Translations under genes and position numbers: made by a program
The notes under the pieces: model-generated
The model's input: the letters and a program-made list of their open reading frames with translations, nothing else
Database searches by the model: none
Told to the model about the DNA's origin: nothing
Shown here: positions 56,799-64,000 of the stretch, piece by piece
How the letters are laid out: the number at the start of each line of letters is the position of its first letter
Position numbering within the stretch: position 1 is the stretch's first letter
DNA from: Permianibacter sp046297695
GTDB lineage: Bacteria > Pseudomonadota > Gammaproteobacteria > Enterobacterales > Permianibacteraceae
Direction of reading: 5' to 3'
Assembly (NCBI GenBank): GCA_046297695.1
Contig: JBKBHF010000001.1
Coordinates: 169,117-233,116 of the forward strand
Length of the DNA: 64,000 bases

Positions 56799-57252
56799 GG
56801 CTGACATCCTTTATATGGCCATCGGCAAGCGAGAGCCGCCGACGGGAAATGAACCGGTCCGGCCGGGGTGCCGGAAAGCGGGCGCGATTCTACGCGAGTT
56901 GAATGACGAGTGGGCGGGGTTTTGGACCGAAAACTGTGTACGGGAGTTTCAGGGGCAAGCTCATAAAGCCAGGTCAGACACGGGGCCAAACCAAGATGGA
57001 AGGCGACTTCGGTAGCCGGCAGCCATTGCGAACGGCGAGTTCACCCTCTCCCCAGCCCCGCTTCGCGCCCCAGCCTCGCGCCTTTGGCTCAAGGCGCTGC
57101 GGCGGAACGAAGCGATGCTGCGTTAATTACCGCCTCACCCCATCAAGGGGGAGGGAGAAAGACTTCACAACGCAGCAGACCTCCCCTCTCCCCTTGCGGG
57201 AGAGGGGCAGGGGGAGAATTACGGATAGAGGCGGAGAATTACGAGAAAGACC
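56799..57252. other. hisC-cmk spacer with REP-like sequence
   Basis: 454 bp; no gene supported. In many relatives pheA/tyrA/aroA sit here, and none is present. The right half holds the palindromic element described at 57041-57220. Confidence 0.5.
57041..57220. repeat. REP-like palindromic element
   Basis: CCCTCTCCCC-type runs at 57044 and 57183 and GGGGGAGGGAG at about 57146, with a clean 10-bp hairpin CCCCTCTCCC/GGGAGAGGGG at 57183-57207. This composition is that of common bacterial extragenic palindromes. Located between genes only. Confidence 0.6.
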
Positions 57253-58362
57253 TTAGCTCGCCAACACCTTCTTCAGCGCCCGGATGCAGCGCTCATTCTG
57301 CTCCGGCAAGCCAATCGAAATCCGGATGTGGTTCAGCAGGCCGTAATTGCCAATCGGACGGACGATCACACCCTCGCGCAGCATCGCCTGATACACCGGC
57401 GCCGCCGGCCGGCCCAGATCGACCGTGATGAAATTGCCGAGCGACGGAATGTAATTGAGCTTCAGCTCTGCGAAGGCCTGCTGATACTGCTGCATGCCCT
57501 TCTTGTTCAGTTCAACCACGCGGTTGATGTAGTCGGTATCGTTCATCGTCGCCACGGCGGCTGCGAGTGCCAGCGAGTTGACGTTGAACGGTTGCCGGAC
57601 CCGGTTCATCAAACCGGCACACTCGGCTTGCGCCACCGAGAAACCGACACGCAACGCAGCGAGACCATAGGCCTTCGAGAACGTGCGCAGCACGATCAGG
57701 TTCGGATATTGATTGAGCCAAGCAAACGCATCTGGATATTCCGGCGTGCCGTCGGCGTATTCGAAGTAGGCTTCGTCATACACGACGATCACATTCTGCG
57801 GCACGCTGTCGAGAAACGCTTTCAACTCACCGGCGCGCAGCCAGTTGCCGGTCGGGTTGTTCGGGTTGACCACGTAAACCAGTTTGGTTTTCGGCGTTAT
57901 AGCGGCGCGCATCGCGATCAGGTCATGACCGAAATCGGCCTTTGCCGGCACAGTGATGATCTTGGCACCCTGCGCCTGCGCGCTGATCGGGAACGCGATG
58001 AAACAGTACTGCGAGCAAACCACCTCATCACCGGTGCCGACAAACGTGCGCACGGCGATATCCATGACGTCGTTCGAACCGTTGCCGAGCGTCAACTGCT
58101 CGTGCTTCAAGCCAAAGCGCTTGCAGATGGCATCTTTCAGGTAGAAACCGTTGGCATCCGGATACAGCGCGATGTCCTTGATCTCAGCCTCAATCGCCGC
58201 CTTCGCTTTCGGCGACAGCCCTAGCGGATTCTCGTTCGAGGCCAGCTTGATGATGTCGGTGATACCCAGCTCGCGCTCCAGCTCGGAAATCGGTTTGCCC
58301 GGCTGATACGGATGCAGCGTCCGGACACCTTCAACAGCCAGTTTCGAGAAATCGATGCTCAT
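57253..58362 (-). CDS. hisC: Histidinol-phosphate aminotransferase
   Basis: 369 aa PLP enzyme of histidine synthesis, HisC2-like. IIKLASNENPLG, VYVVNPNNPTGN, VVYDEAYFEYAD and the PLP-Lys segment RTFSKAYGLAALRVGF. ATG 58362 (MSIDFSK) with AGG 8 nt upstream. In gammaproteobacteria HisC paralogues next to serC can also use aromatic substrates. Confidence 0.94.
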   Translation of the reverse strand: MSIDFSKLAVEGVRTLHPYQPGKPISELERELGITDIIKLASNENPLGLSPKAKAAIEAEIKDIALYPDANGFYLKDAICKRFGLKHEQLTLGNGSNDVMDIAVRTFVGTGDEVVCSQYCFIAFPISAQAQGAKIITVPAKADFGHDLIAMRAAITPKTKLVYVVNPNNPTGNWLRAGELKAFLDSVPQNVIVVYDEAYFEYADGTPEYPDAFAWLNQYPNLIVLRTFSKAYGLAALRVGFSVAQAECAGLMNRVRQPFNVNSLALAAAVATMNDTDYINRVVELNKKGMQQYQQAFAELKLNYIPSLGNFITVDLGRPAAPVYQAMLREGVIVRPIGNYGLLNHIRISIGLPEQNERCIRALKKVLAS

Positions 58363-58488
58363 TGTGTTCACCTGTTGCTGGGCTGCCGGAGATCCGCCGG
58401 CAGCGAACTCATCTGGAACGAAGGCGGCTCGCGCCGCCTTGAAAGGCTGATTTATGGGGCGACCACGTCCGCTCGCACGGCGAATCCA

Positions 58489-59568
58489 TCAACCGTTGCG
58501 CTTGGCGAAATCGGTCATGAAATCGATCAGCGCCTGCACGCCGGCCATCGGCATCGCGTTGTAAATGCTGGCGCGCATGCCACCGACCGACCGGTGACCG
58601 GCCAGCGCGAGCAAGCCTGCCGCCTCCGACTCCTGCAAGAATTTGTCATTCAACGACTCGTCATGCAGCCGGAACGGCACATTCATCCTTGAGCGGAATG
58701 GTTTGGCAATCGGATTGCGATAGAACGGATTGGCATCAATGCAGGCATAGAGCGCATCAGCTTTGGCAGCATTGTGCTTTTCCATTGCCTGCACACCGCC
58801 CTGCTCGGCAATCCAGTCGAACACCAAGTCAGCCAGATACCAGGCCCAGGTCGGCGGCGTGTTGTACATGCTGCCGTTGTCGGCCAGCACTTTGTAATCG
58901 AACAGCGTCGGCGTGCGGGCGACGGCTTTGCCCATCAGATCTTTGCGGATGATCACGATGGTCATGCCGGCCGGACCGATGTTCTTCTGCGCGCCGGCGT
59001 AAATCAGGCCGTAATCGCGGACATTGATCGGGCGCGACAGAATGCAGCTCGACATGTCGGCAACGAGCGTGCGGCCTTCAACCGGAATCGAATGCAGTTC
59101 GACGCCACCAATGGTTTCATTCGGGCAGTAATGCAGGTAAGCGCTGTCAGCGCTGAGCTTCCACTCGCTGCGATCGGTCACGGTGAACACACCATCGCGC
59201 TCGACCAGTGCCTTGATCTCGTTGACGCTGCCGAACTTCTTGGCCTCTTTGACCGCTTTGTCGGACCAGATGCCGGTGGTCAGGTAATCCGCGGTCTTGC
59301 CTTCGGCCAGCAGATTCATCGGAATCATCGCGAACTGGTGCGTGGCGCTGCCGTGGCAGAACAGCACCGCGTAATCGTCCGGGATATTCATCAGCGCGCG
59401 CAGCTTGCGCTCGGCATTCGCCGCCAGCTCACCAAAGGCATCGGAGCGGTGCGAGATCTCCATCACCGAGCAGCCGTGACCGTTCCAGTCGAGCAGCTCA
59501 GCCTGGGCCCGTTTCAGAACGACTTCCGGCATCGCCGCCGGGCCGGAACAGAAATTGAATTTACGCAT
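58489..59568 (-). CDS. serC: Phosphoserine aminotransferase
   Basis: 359 aa PLP enzyme of serine and pyridoxine synthesis. MRKFNFCSGPAAMPE, GHGCSVMEISHRS, YAGAQKNIGPAG with the PLP Lys, and the C-terminal GHRSVGGMRASIYN. ATG 59568 chosen for the family start; its ribosome binding site is weak. Confidence 0.97.
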   Translation of the reverse strand: MRKFNFCSGPAAMPEVVLKRAQAELLDWNGHGCSVMEISHRSDAFGELAANAERKLRALMNIPDDYAVLFCHGSATHQFAMIPMNLLAEGKTADYLTTGIWSDKAVKEAKKFGSVNEIKALVERDGVFTVTDRSEWKLSADSAYLHYCPNETIGGVELHSIPVEGRTLVADMSSCILSRPINVRDYGLIYAGAQKNIGPAGMTIVIIRKDLMGKAVARTPTLFDYKVLADNGSMYNTPPTWAWYLADLVFDWIAEQGGVQAMEKHNAAKADALYACIDANPFYRNPIAKPFRSRMNVPFRLHDESLNDKFLQESEAAGLLALAGHRSVGGMRASIYNAMPMAGVQALIDFMTDFAKRNG

Positions 59569-59623
59569 TGATGATTCGCCACAAAAGCGTTGCAAATATT
59601 CAATGCAGAGAGCCGTTCAGACT

Positions 59624-59744
59624 CCCCTCCTTGTCAAGGAGGGGTTGGGGGTGGTTCACGCCGTTCGCGACAACGCTTAACGAAACGAACAAACCGACTC
59701 CCACCTCCGCAACCACCCCTAGCCCCTCCTTACAAAGGAGGGGG
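59624..59744. repeat. Inverted pair of REP-like palindromes between serC and gyrA
   Basis: Two hairpins, CCCCTCCTT/AAGGAGGGG, at 59624-59644 and 59723-59743. The first is followed by TTGGGGGTGGTT and the second preceded by the near complement AACCACCCCTAG, so the two units face each other, as in REPIN-type doublets. Confidence 0.65.
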
Positions 59745-59790
59745 ATCTGGAGCTCAGCCCAACCTACGTTATCCCGCAAATTCCGGGAAA

Positions 59791-62370
59791 TTACTCTTCG
59801 GCATCATCGCTGACGAGCGGCGAGACGACGTCTTCGTTATCACCCGCATCGACCACGGTGATCGATTCCAAGCCGACCAGATGCTCGCCTTCCAGCATCC
59901 GCATCAAGCGGACGCCAGCCGTGTTACGGCCCATCACCCGCACTTCGGCGACGCGAGTACGCACCAGCGTGCCCTTGTCGGAAATCAACATGATGTGTTC
60001 GCCGGATTTGACCGCGACCGCGCCGATGACTTTGCCGTTGCGCTCGCTCACCTTGATCGACAACACACCGCGGACGCCACGGCCCTTGACTGGGTAGGCT
60101 TCAAGCGCGGTGCGCTTGCCGTAACCGTTTTCGGTGGCGGTCAGGATGTCGGTGCCTTCGTGCGCGACGATGAGGCTGATCACCGACTCGCCTTCGCCCA
60201 AACGGATACCACGGACGCCGCGAGCCAGACGGCCCATCTCCCGAACCTTGGTTTCGTTGAAGCGCACGACACGACCGACATCGGAGAACAGCATCACATC
60301 GTCTTTGCCGGATGTGATGTCGACACCAACGAGCTCGTCGTCGTCACGCAGATCGACAGCGATGATGCCAGCGCTACGCGGCCGCGAGAAATTGTCCAGC
60401 GCGGTGCGCTTGACCACACCCGACTTGGTCGCCATGAAAATCTGGTGCTCGGCATCGAAAGTGCGCACCGGCAACAGCGAGGTAATTTTCTCGTCCGGCT
60501 GCAGCGGCAGCAGGTTGACGATCGGCTTGCCACGGGCGCCACGACCGGCTTCCGGCAGGTTGTAAACCTTGAGCCAGTACAAGCGACCGCGGGTCGAGAA
60601 GCACAGCAGATAGTCGTGGGTCTTGCAGACGATCAGCTTGCGGACGAAGTCTTCGTCTTTCAGATCGGTGGCCGACTTGCCACGGCCACCACGCTTCTGC
60701 GCTTCGTAGGTCGACAGCGGCTGGTACTTGACGTAGCCCTCGTTCGACAGCGTCACGACCACTTCTTCATCGGCGATCAGATCTTCAATGTCGATGTCTT
60801 CGGCGGTGTTGGAGATTTCAGTGCGACGCTCATCGCCGTATTCGTCGCGAATCGTGATCAGCTCCTCGCGGATCACTTCCATCAGGCGCGCGTTGCTGCC
60901 GAGGATATGCAGGAACTCGCCGATCTCGGTCAGCAGCTCTTTGTATTCGTCGAGCAGTTTTTCATGCTCAAGACCGGTCAGCTTGTGCAGACGCAGTTCC
61001 AGGATGGCTTGTGCCTGTACCGGCGACAGGTGGTAACCGCCATCAACAAAGCCGTATTGCGCTTCCAGATCTTCCGGCCGCGAAGCCTGCGCGCCAGCGC
61101 GATCCAGCATCGCCATGACACCGCCCGGCTGCCAGGACTTGGCGACCAGACGCTCTTTCGCTTCCGCCGGTGTCGGCGACGATTTGATCAGCTCGATCAC
61201 TTCGTCGATGTTGGCAATCGCGACCGCCAGACCTTCGAGGGTATGGGCTTTTTCGCGCGCTTTGCGCAACTCATAAACGGTACGGCGGGTCACCACTTCG
61301 CGGCGGTGACGGACGAACTCTTCCAGACACTCTTTCAGCGCCAACGTGCGCGGCTGACCATCAACCAGCGCAACGGTGTTGATGCCGAACGTGGTCTGCA
61401 TCTGGGTCTGCGCGTAGAGGTTGTTGAGCACCACTTCCGGCAGCTCGTTCTTGCGCAGTTCGATGACCATGCGCATGCCGTCCTTGTCGGACTCATCGCG
61501 CAGGCCGGTGATGCCTTCGATTTTCTTCTCGCGCACCAGCTCGGCGATTTTCTCGATCAACCGGGCCTTGTTCACCTGATACGGCAGCTCGGTGACGATG
61601 ATGTTGGTTTTCTGGCCTTCTTCTTCCAGTTCATGGCGGGCGCGAATGACACAGCGACCGCGACCGGTTTTGTACGCCTGAACGATGCCGGCGCGACCGC
61701 AGATGATGCCGGCAGTCGGGAAATCCGGCGCCGGGATGTGTTCCATCAGGCCTTCGACGTCAATATCCGGGTTGTCCATCAAGGCCAGTACGCCATTGAT
61801 GACTTCGCGCAGGTTGTGCGGCGGAATATTGGTGGCCATGCCGACCGCGATACCGCTCGAACCGTTGACCAGCAGGTTCGGCACCCGGGTCGGCAACACC
61901 GACGGCTCCTGTTCGCTGCCGTCGTAGTTGTCAACGAAATCGACCGTCTCTTTGTCGAGATCCGCCAGCAGTTCATGGGCGATCTTGTCCATGCGCACTT
62001 CGGTGTAACGCATCGCGGCCGCGTTGTCGCCGTCGATGGAACCGAAGTTGCCCTGGCCGTCGACCAGCACGTAGCGCATCGAGAACGGCTGCGCCATCCG
62101 GACGATGGTGTCGTAAACGGCGGTATCACCGTGCGGGTGGTATTTACCGATGACGTCACCGACCACACGAGCCGATTTTTTGTAGGCCTTGTTGTAGTCG
62201 TTGCCAAGCACATTCATCGCGAACAGCACGCGGCGGTGCACCGGCTTCAGGCCATCGCGGACATCGGGCAAGGCCCGGCCGACGATGACGCTCATCGCGT
62301 AGTCGAGATAGGACGTGCGCAGCTCGTCTTCGATGCTGACGGCAAGGATCTCTTTGGCGAGTTCGGTCAT
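59791..62370 (-). CDS. gyrA: DNA gyrase subunit A
   Basis: 859 aa type II topoisomerase subunit. N-terminal SYLDYAMSVIVGRALPDVRDGL, catalytic Tyr in AMRYTEVRM, then six C-terminal beta-pinwheel repeats with the GyrA box QRRGGRGK-like KRGGRGKSATDLK. In the quinolone region position 83 (E. coli numbering) is Thr (HPHGDTAVYD) and 87 is Asp; Thr83 is also natural in Pseudomonas aeruginosa. Strong codon bias. Confidence 0.98.
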   Translation of the reverse strand: MTELAKEILAVSIEDELRTSYLDYAMSVIVGRALPDVRDGLKPVHRRVLFAMNVLGNDYNKAYKKSARVVGDVIGKYHPHGDTAVYDTIVRMAQPFSMRYVLVDGQGNFGSIDGDNAAAMRYTEVRMDKIAHELLADLDKETVDFVDNYDGSEQEPSVLPTRVPNLLVNGSSGIAVGMATNIPPHNLREVINGVLALMDNPDIDVEGLMEHIPAPDFPTAGIICGRAGIVQAYKTGRGRCVIRARHELEEEGQKTNIIVTELPYQVNKARLIEKIAELVREKKIEGITGLRDESDKDGMRMVIELRKNELPEVVLNNLYAQTQMQTTFGINTVALVDGQPRTLALKECLEEFVRHRREVVTRRTVYELRKAREKAHTLEGLAVAIANIDEVIELIKSSPTPAEAKERLVAKSWQPGGVMAMLDRAGAQASRPEDLEAQYGFVDGGYHLSPVQAQAILELRLHKLTGLEHEKLLDEYKELLTEIGEFLHILGSNARLMEVIREELITIRDEYGDERRTEISNTAEDIDIEDLIADEEVVVTLSNEGYVKYQPLSTYEAQKRGGRGKSATDLKDEDFVRKLIVCKTHDYLLCFSTRGRLYWLKVYNLPEAGRGARGKPIVNLLPLQPDEKITSLLPVRTFDAEHQIFMATKSGVVKRTALDNFSRPRSAGIIAVDLRDDDELVGVDITSGKDDVMLFSDVGRVVRFNETKVREMGRLARGVRGIRLGEGESVISLIVAHEGTDILTATENGYGKRTALEAYPVKGRGVRGVLSIKVSERNGKVIGAVAVKSGEHIMLISDKGTLVRTRVAEVRVMGRNTAGVRLMRMLEGEHLVGLESITVVDAGDNEDVVSPLVSDDAEE

Positions 62371-62742
62371 CTGGATTTTTGCCCTTTAAGCTATTGATTT
62401 TATTGGGTTTACGGCAACACTGAACCGGCGCCCACAAAGCCGGTGATGGTAGCACGCCGGGCCCCCGAGGCTCTAGCTGCGAATTCACCTGTGGCGGTGG
62501 TGGGCTGGGTAAAAAAACACCGATTTGACGCGATGCTGACCAAACGGAAGACTCGCACTGCGCTTGTGGGCGACCGCGATGTCTGCAGCCCCGAGGCTCG
62601 CGCCAGGCTCGTGAAATGTCTCCCGGCTGGCAGTTGCCTGTTCGCCCGCTGCCAGCCATGCCCGTCCGTACCTGAACATGACGCCAGATCGCGCTGACCG
62701 GTATACTCGCGGCCCTGACCATTTCCCGTTCTCACGGACTTC
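62371..62742. other. Divergent spacer gyrA / mtaD-like gene
   Basis: 372 bp with no convincing gene. A candidate promoter for the plus-strand gene is ATGACG (62678-62683), 18-bp spacer, TATACT (62702-62707), 36 bp before its ATG. Confidence 0.4.
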
Positions 62743-64000
62743 ATGGCAAAAGCCGACATGATCGAAGCCGATCTGCTGCTCAGTGGCCGCTGGTTGCTCC
62801 CAGTCGCGCCGGCGTCCACCGTCATCGACGACGGTGCCGTGGCTATCGCCACCGGCCGCATCGTCGCGGTTGGCACCCGCAGCGAGCTGCAGCAGCGGGT
62901 CAATGCCCGTCAGCAGCGGCATCTGGCCGATCACGTGCTGCTGCCCGGCCTGGTCAACGCCCACAACCATGCCGCCATGACGCTGCTGCGCGGCTGTGGC
63001 GAAGACATGGCCTTGATGGACTGGCTGCACAACCGGATCTGGCCGCTGGAAAAAGCGCTGGTGACGCCGGAGTTTGTCGCCGACGGCGTCGAGCTTGCCT
63101 GCGCCGAACAAATCCGCGGCGGCGTCACCGCCTTCACCGACAACTATTTCTATGCCGACCGCGCCGCCGCCGTGATCCAGAGAGCCGGTCTGCGCGGCCT
63201 GATGGCAAGCCCCATTTTGAGCTTCCCGATGCCGGGCGCAGCCGACGGCAAAGCCGGCATCCACCGGGTGCTGGAACTGCACGATAGCTGCAAGAACCTG
63301 CCGCTGGTAAAAGCCGCGTTTGGCCCGCACGCGCCGTACACCGTCGATGATGCGCTGCTGACCCAGGTTGCAACCTACGCCGAAGAACTCGGTCTCATCG
63401 TGCACATGCACGTGCACGAAAGCGCGCAGGAAATCGAGGCCTCGCTGAAGCAGTACGGCATGCGACCGCTGGAGCGCCTGAACAAGCTCGGCCTGCTCGG
63501 CCCGCAGTTTGTCGCCGTGCATGCGGTCCATTTGAACGATGCCGATATCGCGCTGCTGCAAGAAAACGGCGTGCAGACCGTGCACTGCCCGGAATCGAAC
63601 CTGAAACTCGCCAGCGGTTTTTCGCCGGTGGCAAAGCTGCAAGCCGCGGGCATCAATGTCGGGCTCGGCACCGATGGCGCCGCCAGCAACAACGATCTGG
63701 ATATGTTCGAGGAAATGCGGCTGGCAGCGCTCCTGGCCAAGGGGGCCACCGCCGATCCCACAGCAGTCCCTGCCAGGCTGGCGATGAGGATGGCGACGAT
63801 CCTCTCGGCACGGGCGCTCCACATCGCCGACCTGGCCGGCTCGCTGGAAGTGGGGAAGCGGGCGGACATCACTGTGATTGACCTGGAGCAAATCCACCTC
63901 ACCCCCCGTTTCCACCGGGACGAGGACAGTATCTACTCCCTTCTGGTCTATGCAGCCAAGAGCAGCGACGTCCGTCACGTCCTCTGCGATGGCCGCTGGC
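62743..64000 (+). CDS. mtaD: TRZ/ATZ family amidohydrolase (MTA/SAH deaminase-like), 3' end missing
   Basis: Open from ATG 62743 to the window end, 419 codons. Amidohydrolase metal motifs: LVNAHNHAAM (usual H-x-H), the third His in VHMHVHES, HAVHLND and the metal Asp in LGTDGAASNND. This set is typical of 5'-methylthioadenosine/S-adenosylhomocysteine deaminases; in Pseudomonas the orthologous gene lies between gyrA/mtnA and ubiG, so ubiG may follow beyond the window. mtnA itself is absent here. Only the last 20 or so residues should be missing. Confidence 0.92.
   Translation, partial: MAKADMIEADLLLSGRWLLPVAPASTVIDDGAVAIATGRIVAVGTRSELQQRVNARQQRHLADHVLLPGLVNAHNHAAMTLLRGCGEDMALMDWLHNRIWPLEKALVTPEFVADGVELACAEQIRGGVTAFTDNYFYADRAAAVIQRAGLRGLMASPILSFPMPGAADGKAGIHRVLELHDSCKNLPLVKAAFGPHAPYTVDDALLTQVATYAEELGLIVHMHVHESAQEIEASLKQYGMRPLERLNKLGLLGPQFVAVHAVHLNDADIALLQENGVQTVHCPESNLKLASGFSPVAKLQAAGINVGLGTDGAASNNDLDMFEEMRLAALLAKGATADPTAVPARLAMRMATILSARALHIADLAGSLEVGKRADITVIDLEQIHLTPRFHRDEDSIYSLLVYAAKSSDVRHVLCDGRW

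Noticed and set aside
57041..59744. CRISPR array
   Set aside because: Repeats are palindromes of unequal spacing without regular spacers and no cas genes are near.
59590..62397. 935-codon open frame on the plus strand over gyrA
   Set aside because: Antisense shadow caused by strong codon bias of gyrA; the protein is Arg/His/Asp-rich with no family resemblance.
62443..62697. 84-codon plus-strand frame before the mtaD-like gene
   Set aside because: No recognisable family, no good ribosome binding site, Arg/Ala-rich composition of non-coding GC-rich DNA.
62485..63978. 497-codon minus-strand open frame at the right end
   Set aside because: Antisense to the mtaD-like amidohydrolase, which has clear metal motifs on the plus strand.

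Overview
This window is chromosomal DNA of a gammaproteobacterium. The evidence is the gene order gyrA-serC-hisC-cmk-rpsA-ihfB-lapA-lapB-pyrF, an E. coli-type argB, an argininosuccinate lyase fused to an ArgA-like acetyltransferase (the ArgH(A) type known from Vibrio, Moritella and Pseudoalteromonas), and a putative hydrolase of the TRZ/ATZ type next to gyrA. Flanking genes are GC-rich. The polysaccharide genes between about 24.4 and 50.5 kb are visibly poorer in GC. I cannot name the species. No phage, insertion sequence or CRISPR array was seen.

Layout. 0-5 kb: 3' part of pgi; an NtrC paralogue that has lost both its phosphorylation site and its sigma-54 contact loop; a glutaredoxin-like/DUF3429 membrane fusion; an isocitrate lyase/PEP mutase family enzyme; a small decayed gene; tRNA-Val. 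5.2-13.3 kb: arginine biosynthesis, with argR-argC-argB-argF-argG-argH(A) on the minus strand and argE divergent. 13.4-16.9 kb: sulfate activation (cysD, fused cysNC) overlapping a TSUP-family transporter. 17-20.5 kb: rmlBACD for dTDP-L-rhamnose. 20.8-24.4 kb: uvrB, a class I aminotransferase and tRNA-Asn.

24.5-50.5 kb is an O-antigen type locus. On the plus strand lie a membrane UDP-GlcNAc 4,6-dehydratase and an O-antigen ligase. On the minus strand, running down from manC, are wecB-like epimerase, UDP-sugar 6-dehydrogenase, wzz, wzx, wzy, a sugar amidotransferase with HisH/HisF-like partners, GT2, a two-domain oxidoreductase, a heparinase II/III-like protein, GT4, a PglC-like phosphoglycosyltransferase, a PglD-like acetyltransferase and a DegT aminotransferase. 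A terminator follows. Beyond it are two exported hydrolases: a GH78 rhamnosidase-like enzyme and a neutral-ceramidase-fold protein. Taken together the genes predict a Wzx/Wzy-made polymer that starts on a bacillosamine-type sugar, contains an amidated N-acetyl-uronic acid and possibly rhamnose, is chain-length controlled by Wzz and is ligated to lipid A-core by the WaaL-like ligase.

50.6-64 kb returns to core genes: comEA-like, pyrF, lapB, lapA, ihfB, rpsA, cmk, hisC, serC and gyrA on the minus strand, then an amidohydrolase (mtaD-like) on the plus strand, cut by the window end. Palindromic REP-like elements sit beside hisC and serC.

The best candidates for something not yet described are the cytoplasmic heparinase-like/two-domain oxidoreductase pair inside the O-antigen operon, the ceramidase-fold protein with an Asn in place of the catalytic Ser beside a rhamnosidase, and the doubly disarmed NtrC paralogue.
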